Below are positions 26,916 through 36,147 of a stretch of DNA of 64,000 nucleotides, piece after piece (position 1 is the first letter of the stretch; every line of letters begins with the position of its first letter). The stretch comes from Siculibacillus lacustris (GTDB lineage Bacteria > Pseudomonadota > Alphaproteobacteria > Rhizobiales > Ancalomicrobiaceae). Both the position numbers and the translations under genes were made by a program. The DNA lies in NCBI RefSeq assembly GCF_004328075.1, contig NZ_SJFN01000003.1:68292-132291 (forward strand), written 5' to 3'. The notes beneath the pieces are model-generated. The model saw only the letters and a program-made list of their open reading frames with translations. It did not search any database and was not told the DNA's origin.

Positions 26916-28337
26916 TCAGGGGTTGCCGGCCTGGACGACGCGCAGGTTGTTGGTGGTGCCGGCCTGCCCGAAGGGGATGCCGGAACACACGACGATGTAC
27001 TGGCTCGGCTCGGCGAGACCCTCGGCGAGGGCCGAACCGGCGGCGCGGCGGACCATCGCGTCGTAGGTGTCGGCGACTTCCGAGCGCAGCGAGTGGACGC
27101 CCCACAAGAGACGCATGCGGCGGGCGATGCGCTCGTCGGGGGTCAGCGCCAGGATCGGCAGCGGCGGCCGCTTGCGGGCGATGCGCGCGGCGGTGGCGCC
27201 GGACGAGGTGTAGGTGACGATCACCGGGGCGCCGATGGCTTCGGCGAGGTCGGCGGAGGCCGCGGCGATGGCGTGGGCCGGGGTGTGCTCGACGTCGGGC
27301 TCGGAGGCCTTGACGATCGAGCGGTAGAGCTTGTGGCTCTCGGTCGACTTGATGATGCGGTCCATCATCTCGACGGTCTCGATCGGGTAGAGGCCGGTCG
27401 CCGATTCGGCCGAGAGCATCACCGCGTCGGCGCCGTCGTAGATGGCGGTGGCGACGTCGGAGGCTTCGGCGCGGGTCGGGGTCGGCGCGGCGACCATCGA
27501 ATCGAGCATCTGGGTGGCGACGATCACCGGCTTGACCGCATGGCGGCAGGCCCGCACCAGTTCCTTCTGGCGGCCGGGGACGTCCTCGTGGGGAATCTCG
27601 ACGCCGAGATCGCCGCGGGCGACCATGATCGCGTCGGACAGCGCGATGATCTCGTCGATCGATTCCAGCGCCGAGGGCTTCTCGATCTTGGAGACCAGAC
27701 CGGCGCGGTCGCCGATCAGGCTGCGCGCCTCGATCACGTCGGAGGGCTTCTGGACGAAGGACAGCGCCACCCAGTCGACGCCGAGCTCGAGCCCGAAGGC
27801 GAGGTCCTTGCGATCCTTGGCCGTGAGCGGCGACACGTCGAGCACGGTGCCCGGCAGGTTCACGCCCTTGCGGTTGGAGATGACGCCGCCGTTGATCACC
27901 TGGGCATCGATCGCCTTGTCGGACACGCCGGTGACGCGGACGCGGACGCGGCCGTCGTCGATCAGCAGGTCGTGGCCGGGGGAGACCGCGGCGAAGATCT
28001 CGGGATGAGCGAGCGGGATGGACATGGCTTCGCCGTCGGTGCCCTCGGGCACGAAGCGGATGCGCTCGCCGGCGGTGACGGTGATCTTGCCGTCGCGGAT
28101 CGTGCCGACACGGATCTTCGGTCCCTGGAGGTCCTGGAGGATGCCGATCGGGCTGCCGATTTCGCGCTCGAGCGCGCGCAGGGCGGCAAAGACCTTGGCG
28201 TGGTCCTCATGGGTGCCGTGGCTGAAGTTGAGCCGGAAGGTGTCGACGCCCGCGAAATGCAGGGCCTTCAACATCTCGGGGGAACTACTGGCGGGGCCGA
28301 CGGTGGCGACGATCTTGGCGCGGCGGTTGCGACGCAT
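26916..28337 (-). CDS. pyk: Pyruvate kinase
   Basis: This 473-residue enzyme makes pyruvate and ATP from phosphoenolpyruvate in the last step of glycolysis. RAKIVATVGPAS at the start, FRLNFSHGTHEDH near 33-45, SKIEKPSALESIDEI (catalytic Lys and metal Glu), ARGDLGVEIP and DGADAVMLSAESATGLYP are all intact. The C-terminal domain (380-473) is complete. The ATG at 28337 has an AGGA site upstream. It is a single-gene unit with a palindromic operator candidate at 28409-28426 in its leader. Confidence 0.97.
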   Translation of the reverse strand: MRRNRRAKIVATVGPASSSPEMLKALHFAGVDTFRLNFSHGTHEDHAKVFAALRALEREIGSPIGILQDLQGPKIRVGTIRDGKITVTAGERIRFVPEGTDGEAMSIPLAHPEIFAAVSPGHDLLIDDGRVRVRVTGVSDKAIDAQVINGGVISNRKGVNLPGTVLDVSPLTAKDRKDLAFGLELGVDWVALSFVQKPSDVIEARSLIGDRAGLVSKIEKPSALESIDEIIALSDAIMVARGDLGVEIPHEDVPGRQKELVRACRHAVKPVIVATQMLDSMVAAPTPTRAEASDVATAIYDGADAVMLSAESATGLYPIETVEMMDRIIKSTESHKLYRSIVKASEPDVEHTPAHAIAAASADLAEAIGAPVIVTYTSSGATAARIARKRPPLPILALTPDERIARRMRLLWGVHSLRSEVADTYDAMVRRAAGSALAEGLAEPSQYIVVCSGIPFGQAGTTNNLRVVQAGNP

Positions 28338-28796
28338 GTTCTACGAGTCCTCGTGGTTCGTCGCCGTCGGGCGTGGAGGGCGGATGACAGAGACGGCGCG
28401 TATGAAGTCGACGTCAGATGACGTCGGTCCGCGGACGGACGCGAACCCTATACCATCTATCTACGTCTAAGGGATAAGTGCGAAGATATGATAACCAGCC
28501 ATGCATTCGGCGCACGTGTCATGATGCCGCGGGCGCGGGGCTCCGGCAAGCCTCTCGTCGTGCCGGAGCGGCGACCGTCCGTCGGCCCGTGACGCTGCCG
28601 TCGCCGCATCCGGTTTGAAAGGGATTGTGCGACGGCGCGTCCGGTGTCACGCACGGGGCCGAGCGCACGCGGTTTTCGATCGCGAGCGCCGCGACGGCGT
28701 TCGGGGGCGGACGGCACCGTCGATGCCCCCTCGAGCGCGCGTGCCGATCTCGGCGCGCCGCGGCACCAGAGCGACCTCCGGTCGCGGGAGACATCC
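28338..28796. other. Divergent intergenic region between pyk and the aldose epimerase gene
   Basis: These 459 bp contain the most AT-rich stretch nearby (about 28445-28505, probable pyk promoter) and the palindrome at 28409-28426, followed at 28427 by a second perfect one, GTCCGCGGAC (28427-28436). The half nearer the epimerase gene shows nothing specific. Confidence 0.55.
28409..28426. promoter_or_regulatory. Palindromic operator candidate upstream of pyk
   Basis: CGACGTCA and TGACGTCG form perfect 8 bp arms with a 2-base spacer. The site is 72-89 bp before the pyk start and immediately downstream of an AT-rich promoter-like stretch, a suitable place for a repressor. The regulator is not identified. 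Confidence 0.45.
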
Positions 28797-29807
28797 ATGA
28801 GCCTACATCCCTTCGGGACCCTCGACGACGGGACCGACATCCAGGAAATCCGCCTCCAAAATGCCGCCGGCGCGCGGGCCTCGATCCTGACCATCGGTGC
28901 GGTGCTGCGCGATCTGCAGATTCCGCGGGCCGACGGCAGCCTACAACGGGTGGTGCTCGGCTACGAGACGCTGGAGGGCTACAAGGCCAATCCGGCGCGG
29001 GTCGGGGCGACCGTCGGGCGCAACGCCAACCGCATCGCCGACGGCCGCTTCGAGCTCGACGGCAGGGCCTACGAGTTGCCGATCAACGGCGCCGGCAACG
29101 TCCATCTGCACGGCGGCCCGGTCGGCTTCGCGCTGAAGCCCTGGACGATCGTCGAGCACGGCGACAGCTTCGTGGTGCTGTCGCTGACGTCCGAGGACGG
29201 CGATCAGGGTTGGCCGGGCCGGGTGGCGGTGACCTGCCGCTACGATCTCCTGGAGCCGGCGACCCTGACCATCGCGATGAGCGGCACCACCGATGCGCCG
29301 ACCATCCTCAATCTCACCAACCACTCCTACTTCACGCTGAACGACGCCGCCGACTGCCGCGACCACGTGCTCCACATTCCCTCGGAGTTCTACACCCCGG
29401 CCGCCGCCAATCTGATTCCGACCGGGGCGGTGGCGCCGGTGGCCGGAACCGCCTTCGATTTCCGCGAGCCGATCCGGATCGGCGACCGCGGTCCCGACTG
29501 CGACGTCAACTTCGTGATCGCCGGGCCGATCGGCGCGATGGTCCCTGCCGGCCGTCTGGCCTCGCCGGACCGCCGTCTGGCGGTCGACGTGGTGACCAAT
29601 CAGGCGGGGCTGCTGATCTACACCGCCGGCGGCTTCAAGGCGACGGCGCCGGGCATCGACGGTCAGGTCCACGGGCCGCACACCGGCGTGTGTCTCGAGA
29701 CCCAGGCCTTCGTCGACGCTCCGAACAAGCGGCACTTCCCGCCGACGGTGCTGCGTCCGGGCCAGACCTACGATCACCGCGTCGAGTACCGCTTCTCGCG
29801 GTCGTGA
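28797..29807 (+). CDS. Aldose 1-epimerase family protein (GalM-like)
   Basis: This 336-residue mutarotase interconverts alpha and beta anomers of aldoses. VHLHGGPVGF and LNLTNHSYFTL carry the two active-site histidines, and CLETQAFVDAPNKRHFP carries the catalytic Glu. The order and length fit GalM. The ATG at 28797 is preceded by GGGAGA. It stands alone, divergent from pyk, and ends in a hairpin shared with the TauE/SafE gene. Confidence 0.92.
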   Translation: MSLHPFGTLDDGTDIQEIRLQNAAGARASILTIGAVLRDLQIPRADGSLQRVVLGYETLEGYKANPARVGATVGRNANRIADGRFELDGRAYELPINGAGNVHLHGGPVGFALKPWTIVEHGDSFVVLSLTSEDGDQGWPGRVAVTCRYDLLEPATLTIAMSGTTDAPTILNLTNHSYFTLNDAADCRDHVLHIPSEFYTPAAANLIPTGAVAPVAGTAFDFREPIRIGDRGPDCDVNFVIAGPIGAMVPAGRLASPDRRLAVDVVTNQAGLLIYTAGGFKATAPGIDGQVHGPHTGVCLETQAFVDAPNKRHFPPTVLRPGQTYDHRVEYRFSRS

Positions 29808-29814
29808 ATCTCCG

Positions 29815-29838
29815 CGGGCGGCGATCCGTCGCCGCCCG
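29815..29838. terminator. Hairpin between convergent aldose epimerase and TauE/SafE genes
   Basis: CGGGCGGCGA pairs with TCGCCGCCCG over a TCCG loop. It occupies most of the 37 bp between the two stop codons and is probably a bidirectional terminator. No T-run is seen. Confidence 0.6.
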
Positions 29839-29844
29839 TCTCCC

Positions 29845-30612
29845 TCACAGGCCGGCGAGGGTCTCCCAGCTCAGTTTGGCGAGCAGGGTCACGGCCAGGA
29901 CCAGGAACAGCCGGCGGATCCAGACGTTGCCGCCGCGCATCACCAGACGCGCGCCGATCAGGCCGCCGAGCGCCGCCGCCAGTCCCATCGGGATGCCGAG
30001 CGGCCAGATCACCGCCCCGGCGGGGATCAGGAACACCAGGGCGGCACTGTCGCCGGCGAGATTGACCACCTTGGCGCAGGCGGTGGCGCGCAGGAAGTCG
30101 AAGCGGAACACCCGCACGAACAGGAACACCAGGAAACTGCCGGTGCCGGGGCCGAAGAAGCCGTCGTAGAAGCCGATCGCGAAGCCCAGGGCGATGCCCA
30201 GTGCCCGGTCGCGGGGCGTCGACGGCCGACCGCCGTCGACGGTGCCGAAGTTCGGGCGCAGCCAGGTGTAGACCAGCATCACCGCCAGGAGGACGATCAC
30301 CAAGGGCCGCATCATCGACGGCGCGAAGGCGTAGACGGCGCGCGCGCCGAGGTAGGAGCCGACGAAGGCCGAGGCCGAAGCGATCGCCAGCAGGCGCCAG
30401 GGCAGGGCGAGGCGCAGGGCATATTGGCGCATGGCGCTGACATGCCCGAAGATCGACGACAGTTTGTCGGTGCCGAGCAGGGTCGCGGGCAGAGTGGTGG
30501 GCAGCACCGCGAACAGGCCGGGGACGGTGATCAGGCCGCCGCCGCCGACCGCGGCATTGACCGCACCGGCGGCGAAGGCCAGCGGCAACAGGATCAGATA
30601 TTCGTGGAACAT
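29845..30612 (-). CDS. TauE/SafE family sulfite exporter-like permease
   Basis: This 255-residue inner-membrane protein has about eight spans. FAAGAVNAAVGGGGLITVPGL is the first TauE/SafE repeat and GFAIGFYDGFFGPGTGSFLVF the second; both glycine-rich turns are intact. Family members export sulfite, sulfoacetate or other small anions. The ATG at 30612 is chosen because the sequence upstream of it in the same frame is arginine-rich and has no membrane span. Substrate unknown. Confidence 0.9.
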   Translation of the reverse strand: MFHEYLILLPLAFAAGAVNAAVGGGGLITVPGLFAVLPTTLPATLLGTDKLSSIFGHVSAMRQYALRLALPWRLLAIASASAFVGSYLGARAVYAFAPSMMRPLVIVLLAVMLVYTWLRPNFGTVDGGRPSTPRDRALGIALGFAIGFYDGFFGPGTGSFLVFLFVRVFRFDFLRATACAKVVNLAGDSAALVFLIPAGAVIWPLGIPMGLAAALGGLIGARLVMRGGNVWIRRLFLVLAVTLLAKLSWETLAGL

Positions 30613-31075
30613 GGAACCTCGTCGGGCGCGAAGGCCAGCGGCAGACCGGGATCGGAACACCGGGCCGAGACTTCGGCCGCGGGGGCAGGACCCGGAGCGC
30701 CGCCACGCTCCGAGGACGGACGACACCGCCGTCCGCGCGGCGCCGGGCACCGCGATTCGCCCCGAGTGTGGCCCGGTGAAATTCTGGAATCAAACGATCG
30801 GATCTGCTGGATCCGATCATCGGGGGTGATCGTGCCGGCGGAGTGACACCCTTTGCGGCCGGTTTCGCTGCGGCGCGCGGCCGCGGCCACTCTTCGAAAA
30901 CCGCCGTCCCCGTGATAGGAGAGGCGCGCCGACGGATGCTCCGAGGGAGCGGGCCGGCGGTTCGCGGCGGCCCGGGAGGGCGGCCGTCGCCCCCGCGCCG
31001 CCGCTGGTGGCCGGGCTCCACCGGGCGGTCGCCGCGCGCGACGCCGCCCCCGACGTCCGCTGACACAGGTTGCCG
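30613..31075. other. Divergent intergenic region between TauE/SafE and ABC exporter genes
   Basis: These 463 bp hold no convincing gene. The main structure is a 9 bp inverted repeat at 30796-30818, given separately. The rest is GC-rich and featureless. Confidence 0.5.
30796..30818. promoter_or_regulatory. Inverted repeat, possible operator
   Basis: GATCGGATC and GATCCGATC are perfect 9 bp arms with a 5-base spacer. It sits 184 bp before the TauE/SafE start and 258 bp before the exporter start. It may be a regulator site or a hairpin; no regulator gene is adjacent. Confidence 0.4.
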
Positions 31076-32854
31076 ATGGCCCTTCCCGCGCTCCAGACGA
31101 TCCTCGACGGGCACAACGTCGCCCTGATCCGGCGCCTCGTCGGCGAACAGGGACGACGCCACCGCACCGGCTACGTCGTCGCCGTCCTGTGCATGGTGGC
31201 GACCGCGGTGACCACGTCGCTGTCGGCGTGGATCATGAAGGACGTCATCAACGAGGTGTTCATCGGCAAGAACGGCAGCGCGGTGTTCCTGGTCGCCGGC
31301 GCGGTGATGGCGATCTACATGGTCAAGGGCGCCGCCACCTACGGCCAGCAGGTGGTGCTGTCGCGGATCGCCAACGCGATCATCGCCGACGTGCAGCGCC
31401 GGCTGTTCGGCCATCTGCTCGAGATGGACGTCGCCTATGTGCTGGCGCGCCACACCTCGGAATTCGTCGCGCGCCAATCGTTCATCGCCAATGCCTGCGG
31501 CACGATCCTCAACACCGTGGTGACGGCGATCGGCCGCGATCTCCTGTCGGTGATCGGCCTGCTGGTGGTGATGGTGATCCAGGATCCGATGCTGTCGGTG
31601 CTGGGGCTCGGGCTGATGCCGCTGTCGGTGTTCGGAGTCCAGAAGCTGGTCAAGCGCGCCAAGAAGGCGATGCTCGCCGGCTATTCCGGCGGCATGGCGG
31701 TGGTCGAGAACATCCAGGAGACCATCCTCGGCTTCCGGCAGGTCAAGGCCTTCGCGCTCGAGGACCACATGCGCGGCCGCGTCGATCGGGCGATCCTCGA
31801 CGTCGAGCGCGCCGCCAACAAGCTCGCCAACGTCGGCGCCCGCACCTCGCCGATGATGGAGACGCTCGGCGGTCTGGCGGTGGCGGCGGTGATCCTCTAC
31901 GGCGGTTGGCGGGTGACCTCGGCCGGGGCGACGCCGGGCACCTTCTTCTCGTTCATCACCGCGCTGCTGCTGATCTACGAACCGGCCAAGCGTCTCGCGC
32001 GGGTCCACGTCGATCTGTCGAGCAATCTGGTCGGGGTGAACATCTTCTACGACTTCATGGACGAGCCGGCGCGCGAACGCGACGAGGGCCCGCGCCCGCC
32101 GCTGGCGGTGGACGGCGGTCGGATCGAATTCCGCGACGTGCGCTTCGCCTATCGGCCGGAGGAGGAGGTGCTGAGGGGCCTCGACCTGACCGCGGAAGCG
32201 GGCAAGACGACGGCGCTGGTCGGCCCCTCGGGCGGCGGCAAGTCGACGATCCTGGCGTTGCTGTTGCGCTTCTGGGAGCCGAGCGCCGGCACCATCACCA
32301 TCGACGGCCAGTCGATCGACGCGGTCGAGCGCCGGTCGCTGCGCCGGCACATCGCGCTGGTCAGCCAGGACGCCTTCCTGTTCAAGGGCACGGTGTTCGA
32401 GAACATCACCCTCGGCCGGCCCGGGGCGAGCCGCGACGAGGTGATCGCGGCGGCGCAAGCGGCGGCGGCCCACGACTTCATCACGGGTTTCCAGAACGGC
32501 TACGACACCGAGATCGGCGAGAACGGCACGCAGCTGTCGGGCGGCCAGCGCCAGCGTCTGGCGATCGCCCGGGCGATCCTCAAGGACGCGCCGATCCTGC
32601 TGCTCGACGAGGCCACCGCGGCGCTCGACACGGAAAGCGAGCAGGCGATCCAGAAGGCTCTCGACCGGCTGTCGCGCGGGCGCACCACCCTGGTGATCGC
32701 CCATCGTCTGCAGACCATCCAGCGCGCCGACACGATCTGCGTGATCGAGGGCGGCCGGGTGGTCGAATCGGGCCGGCACGACGAGCTCTTGGCCCTCGAC
32801 GGTCGCTATCGCCGGCTGCACGACGTGCAGTTCGGGGGCGGCGAGGCTCACTGA
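31076..32854 (+). CDS. ABC exporter with fused membrane and ATPase domains (MsbA-like)
   Basis: This 592-residue half-transporter has six spans within residues 30-320 and an ATPase domain from about 345. Walker A GPSGGGKST is at 383-391, followed by VSQDAFLFKGTVFENI (Q-loop), [14 protein letters not shown] and ILLLDEATAALD, and the switch IAHRLQTI. It probably works as a homodimer exporting a lipid or amphiphile; MsbA is the closest named type, but the substrate is open. The ATG at 31076 is used; a TTG two codons earlier is possible. Confidence 0.9.
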   Translation: MALPALQTILDGHNVALIRRLVGEQGRRHRTGYVVAVLCMVATAVTTSLSAWIMKDVINEVFIGKNGSAVFLVAGAVMAIYMVKGAATYGQQVVLSRIANAIIADVQRRLFGHLLEMDVAYVLARHTSEFVARQSFIANACGTILNTVVTAIGRDLLSVIGLLVVMVIQDPMLSVLGLGLMPLSVFGVQKLVKRAKKAMLAGYSGGMAVVENIQETILGFRQVKAFALEDHMRGRVDRAILDVERAANKLANVGARTSPMMETLGGLAVAAVILYGGWRVTSAGATPGTFFSFITALLLIYEPAKRLARVHVDLSSNLVGVNIFYDFMDEPARERDEGPRPPLAVDGGRIEFRDVRFAYRPEEEVLRGLDLTAEAGKTTALVGPSGGGKSTILALLLRFWEPSAGTITIDGQSIDAVERRSLRRHIALVSQDAFLFKGTVFENITLGRPGASRDEVIAAAQAAAAHDFITGFQNGYDTEIGENGTQLSGGQRQRLAIARAILKDAPILLLDEATAALDTESEQAIQKALDRLSRGRTTLVIAHRLQTIQRADTICVIEGGRVVESGRHDELLALDGRYRRLHDVQFGGGEAH

Positions 32855-32925
32855 GGCGAGACGTCGCTTCGGGCGGGCGGTCTAACGACCGCCTTCCGGT
32901 TACTTGCGATGCCGAAGCCCCATCG

Positions 32926-33048
32926 TCCCCTCCCCCCTTGTGGGGGAGGGACAGGGAGGGGGGTGAGCGGCGTCCGATCCTCGATGGGCGCACGAGGGGA
33001 GCGTCCGTGACCCCCCTCTCTGTCTCTCCCCCACAAGGGGGGAGAGGA
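32926..33048. repeat. Intergenic inverted-repeat element (variant of the 18461 family)
   Basis: The left arm TCCCCTCCCCCCTTGTGGGG is mirrored on the right by CCCCCACAAGGGGGGAGAGG, with about 40 bp between the arms. Total length about 123 bp, the same as the copies near 18.5 kb, but with TTGTGG in place of CTCGAGG at the tip. It fills the gap after the ABC exporter and before the convergent TRAP gene end, and may terminate both. Confidence 0.75.
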
Positions 33049-33159
33049 CCCTTTCAGGAGCGCCCGTCGAAGATCGGCGGTGCATCGCCGACCGATCTCG
33101 GCGCCCGACTTCCAGCCGTCATTTCTGCCGGAACGGACGACCCGCCCCCGCCTCATCTC

Positions 33160-33696
33160 TCAGTGGTTGAGGTTCTCCGCCGCGGCGGCGAGCGCCGATT
33201 CCGGGCGCAGGACCGCCGCCAGTTCGATGTACATGTTCTTCAGCGAATAGATCACCATGATGCCGCCGGTGATCGGCATGCACGCATAGAGCCAGGCTTT
33301 GGACATGGCGAAGGCGGTGGTCTGTTCCGTGGTCTGCATCGTCAGGTCGAGCGAGTACTTGAAGAAGATCGCGATGAAGATCAGCGAGCACGATTCGACC
33401 AGAAGCCGATAGACGAAGCGGGCGCGCACGCCGGGCAGGAACTTCGACAGCCAGTCGCCGATGCTGAAGTGGGCATGCCCCACCCACACCGCCGCGGCGC
33501 CGTAGAACACCAGCGCCCCGTAGAGCATCTCCAGGATCTCGTCGAACCAGTGCATCGACATCACGGGGAAGAAGCGCACGACGATGTTGAGCGTCAGGAT
33601 CGCCGTGATCGCCGCGAACAGCACGATGCAGATCGTCTCGAGGACGAGCAGCAGGGCGCGGTCGAGGCGGGCGAGCAGCGCGAGGGCGGCGGTCAT
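33160..33696 (-). CDS. TRAP transporter small permease (DctQ type)
   Basis: This 178-residue membrane protein has four spans. NIVVRFFPVMSMHWFDEILEML and the following WVGHAHFSIGDW fit the small subunit of tripartite ATP-independent periplasmic transporters. It overlaps the large permease gene by 4 bp. It is the last gene of the order binding protein, large permease, small permease on the minus strand, an order less common than P-Q-M. Confidence 0.87.
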   Translation of the reverse strand: MTAALALLARLDRALLLVLETICIVLFAAITAILTLNIVVRFFPVMSMHWFDEILEMLYGALVFYGAAAVWVGHAHFSIGDWLSKFLPGVRARFVYRLLVESCSLIFIAIFFKYSLDLTMQTTEQTTAFAMSKAWLYACMPITGGIMVIYSLKNMYIELAAVLRPESALAAAAENLNH

Positions 33697-34982
33697 GGCA
33701 CGGCTCCCATCATGAGGTTCGGCAGCCACAGGGCGATGCCCGGCACGAAGGCGCAGAGGATGGTCACCGCGAGAATGGCGATCAGATAGGGCAGGCATTC
33801 GGCGGCGAGTGGCCAGATGCCGACCTTGGCGAAACTCTCCACGGCGAACAGACACATGCCGACCGGCGGCGTGAGGTTGCCGATCATGATCAGGAGGGTC
33901 ATCACGACTCCGAAGTTGACCATGTCGATGGAGAACAGCGGGCAGATCTTCATGAAGATCGGCAAGGTGATCAGGAAGATCGCATTGCCGTCGAGGAAGC
34001 AGCCGAGCACCAGCACGATGGCGATGACGATCCACAGGAAGTCCGACTGCGAGGTACCCATCGCGGTCAGCTGCATGATCATCTCGTCGGGGATGCGCTG
34101 GAAGATCGTGAACCAGCCGAAGAAGTTGGCGGTGGCGATGATGAACATCAGGCCGCAGGTCTGCTTCAGGGACACGAACAGGATCGGCGGCAGGTTGCGG
34201 ATCTTCAGATCGCCATAGGCGAAGCCGAGCGCCGCGGCATAGAGCGCGGCGATCACCGAGGCTTCGGTCGCGGTGAAGAAGCCGGTGGTGATGCCGCCGA
34301 TGATCAGCACCGGGGTCAGCAGCGGCCAGAAGGCGGCGCGGAAGGTGCGCAGGATCTCGCGGAAGCTCGCCTTTTCGTCCTTGGGCAGGCCGCGCGGGCC
34401 GGCCATCAGGCCGATGGCGATCATCATCGCAATCCCCATGGCGACCCCGGGGATGGCGCCGGCGAGGAACAGCCGGGCGACCGAGACGCTGGTGATCGCG
34501 CCATAGAGCACGAAGGGGATCGACGGCGGGATGACCGGGCCGATGGTCGAGGCGGAGGCGACGATCGCCGCCGAGATGGTCGGCTTGTAGCCGCCGTCGA
34601 CCATCGCCTTGTGCTGGATCTGGCCGAGGCCGGCGGCGTCGGCGACCGCCGAACCGGACATGCCGGAGAAGATCATCGAGGACACCACCGCGACGTGACC
34701 GAGGCCGCCGGAGATGTGGCCGACCAGCGCCCGGGCGAAGCCGAAGATGCGCTGGGTGACGCCGCCGGTGTTCATCAGATTGCCGGCCAGGATGAAGAAG
34801 GGGATGGCCAGCAGGGTGAAGCCGGTGGTGCCGAAATACATGCGTTGCGGCAACATCGCCAGAAAGTCGACCTGGCCTTGGCCGACGAAGAAGATGACGG
34901 CGGTCAGGCCGATCGCCACGGCGATCGGCACGTCGAGCATCAGCATGGCGAGAAGAACGCCGAAGATCTCCAGTGTCAGCAT
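33693..34982 (-). CDS. TRAP transporter large permease (DctM type)
   Basis: This 429-residue protein has about 12 spans and carries out sodium-coupled substrate import. FFILAGNLMNTGGVTQRIFGFARALVGH near the N-terminus, SGSAVADAAGLGQIQHKAM, and the GPVIPPSIPFVLYGAI segment are standard for DctM. The ATG at 34982 is followed at once by the first span. A nested hairpin separates it from the binding-protein gene 190 bp upstream. Confidence 0.93.
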   Translation of the reverse strand: MLTLEIFGVLLAMLMLDVPIAVAIGLTAVIFFVGQGQVDFLAMLPQRMYFGTTGFTLLAIPFFILAGNLMNTGGVTQRIFGFARALVGHISGGLGHVAVVSSMIFSGMSGSAVADAAGLGQIQHKAMVDGGYKPTISAAIVASASTIGPVIPPSIPFVLYGAITSVSVARLFLAGAIPGVAMGIAMMIAIGLMAGPRGLPKDEKASFREILRTFRAAFWPLLTPVLIIGGITTGFFTATEASVIAALYAAALGFAYGDLKIRNLPPILFVSLKQTCGLMFIIATANFFGWFTIFQRIPDEMIMQLTAMGTSQSDFLWIVIAIVLVLGCFLDGNAIFLITLPIFMKICPLFSIDMVNFGVVMTLLIMIGNLTPPVGMCLFAVESFAKVGIWPLAAECLPYLIAILAVTILCAFVPGIALWLPNLMMGAVP

Positions 34983-35131
34983 GACGGAGGCACTCCCTGG
35001 GGGGACGGGCGGTCGCGGGCGGAACGCGCCCGTCGCGTCGCGGCGACGGCGACGAGGCGGGAACGGAGCCGCGCGGTCGGAGGGGACGGCCGCCGGAGGG
35101 TGCCTCGCGGCGCCGGCGGCCGGCCGACGGA

Positions 35132-35165
35132 TCCGGCGAGACGGCCGCAGGGGCCGCCCGCCGGA
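35132..35165 (-). terminator. Nested hairpin between TRAP binding-protein and permease genes
   Basis: An outer stem TCCGGCG/CGCCGGA (35132-35138 with 35159-35165) encloses an inner stem CGGCC/GGCCG (35142-35146 with 35152-35156). It begins 7 bp after the binding-protein stop codon. It probably limits read-through into the permease genes. Confidence 0.5.
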
Positions 35166-35172
35166 CGATCCG

Positions 35173-36147
35173 TCACTTGGCCGCGTCGACCATGGCCATG
35201 AAGCGGGCGAAGTTGTCGGCGCCGACGCGCGCCTTGACCTTCTCCCAGGCCGGCCCCATGGCGTCCTTCCACGGCTTCAGGTCGGGCTTGGCCACGACCA
35301 TGCCCTTGGTCGCCTGGAGATCGGCGAGTTGCTTGTCCTCGTCGTCGCGCAGCAGCTTGCGGGCGAGCTTGGCCGAATTGGCGGATTCCTCGGCGAGGAT
35401 CTGCTGCTGTTCGGGGGTCAGCTTGTCCCAGCTCTTCTTGTTGACCAGATGGACCATCGAACTATAGGTGTAGTTGACGATGGTCATGTACTTCTGGGTC
35501 TCGTAGAGCTTCAGCGCATAGATCGTGCCGATCGGGTTCTCCTGACCGTCGACCACGCCCTGCTTCATCGCCATCACCAGTTCGGCGAAGGCGATGGTGA
35601 CGGCATTGCCGCCGGCCGCCTCGACGAAGGCCTGATAGGCGAAGGCCGGCGGGGTGCGGATCTTCATGCCCTTCATGTCGGCCGGGGTGTTGACCGGCTG
35701 CTTGGAATTGGTCAACTGGCGGAAGCCCCATTCCCAATCCGACAGATGCACCAGATTCTTCTTGGCCAGTTCCGGATCGGCCCAGGCCTTGAACGGGCCG
35801 TCGATGACCTTGTCGGCGGTGGCGTAGTCCTTGAACGCGAAGGGCGTCGAGATGACGTCGTAGAACGGCAGATGCTTGGCGATCTGATCCTGTCCCGACA
35901 GGCTCATGTCGACGGCGCCGAGCAGGACCTGTTCGAGCACTTCCGGCGGCGAGCCGAGCGCGTTGTTGCCGAACAGGTTGATCTTGACCGCACCGGCGGT
36001 GCGCTTCTCGACGTTGTCCTTGAACTGTTTGGCGGCGACATCGCAGGGATGGCCGTCGGCGGCGAAGTGGCCGAGCTTCAGATCGACCGCGCCCGCCGCG
36101 CAGGTCGAACCGAGCATCATCGCCACCAGAATTGCGAGCGTCCTCAT
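35173..36147 (-). CDS. TRAP transporter substrate-binding protein (DctP type)
   Basis: This 324-residue periplasmic protein begins with a signal peptide of about 20 residues (cleavage near AGA-VD). KLGHFAADGHPCDVAAKQF opens the mature domain. KGMKIRTPPAFAYQAF contains the Arg that in DctP proteins pairs with a carboxylate of the ligand, and KQGVVDGQENPIGT is the conserved second signature. The ligand is therefore probably an organic acid, but its identity is unknown. The ATG at 36147 follows GAGGGTAGG. Confidence 0.92.
   Translation of the reverse strand: MRTLAILVAMMLGSTCAAGAVDLKLGHFAADGHPCDVAAKQFKDNVEKRTAGAVKINLFGNNALGSPPEVLEQVLLGAVDMSLSGQDQIAKHLPFYDVISTPFAFKDYATADKVIDGPFKAWADPELAKKNLVHLSDWEWGFRQLTNSKQPVNTPADMKGMKIRTPPAFAYQAFVEAAGGNAVTIAFAELVMAMKQGVVDGQENPIGTIYALKLYETQKYMTIVNYTYSSMVHLVNKKSWDKLTPEQQQILAEESANSAKLARKLLRDDEDKQLADLQATKGMVVAKPDLKPWKDAMGPAWEKVKARVGADNFARFMAMVDAAK

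Noticed and set aside
29774..32851. A 1025-residue open frame on the minus strand antisense to the ABC exporter and neighbours
   Set aside because: It lies opposite well-supported genes (epimerase end, TauE/SafE, exporter), its product is Arg/His/Asp-rich without domains, and long shadow frames are expected at this GC content.
32855..33159. Short open frames in the repeat-containing gap after the exporter
   Set aside because: They translate the palindromic element itself and give proline/glycine-rich products in every frame.
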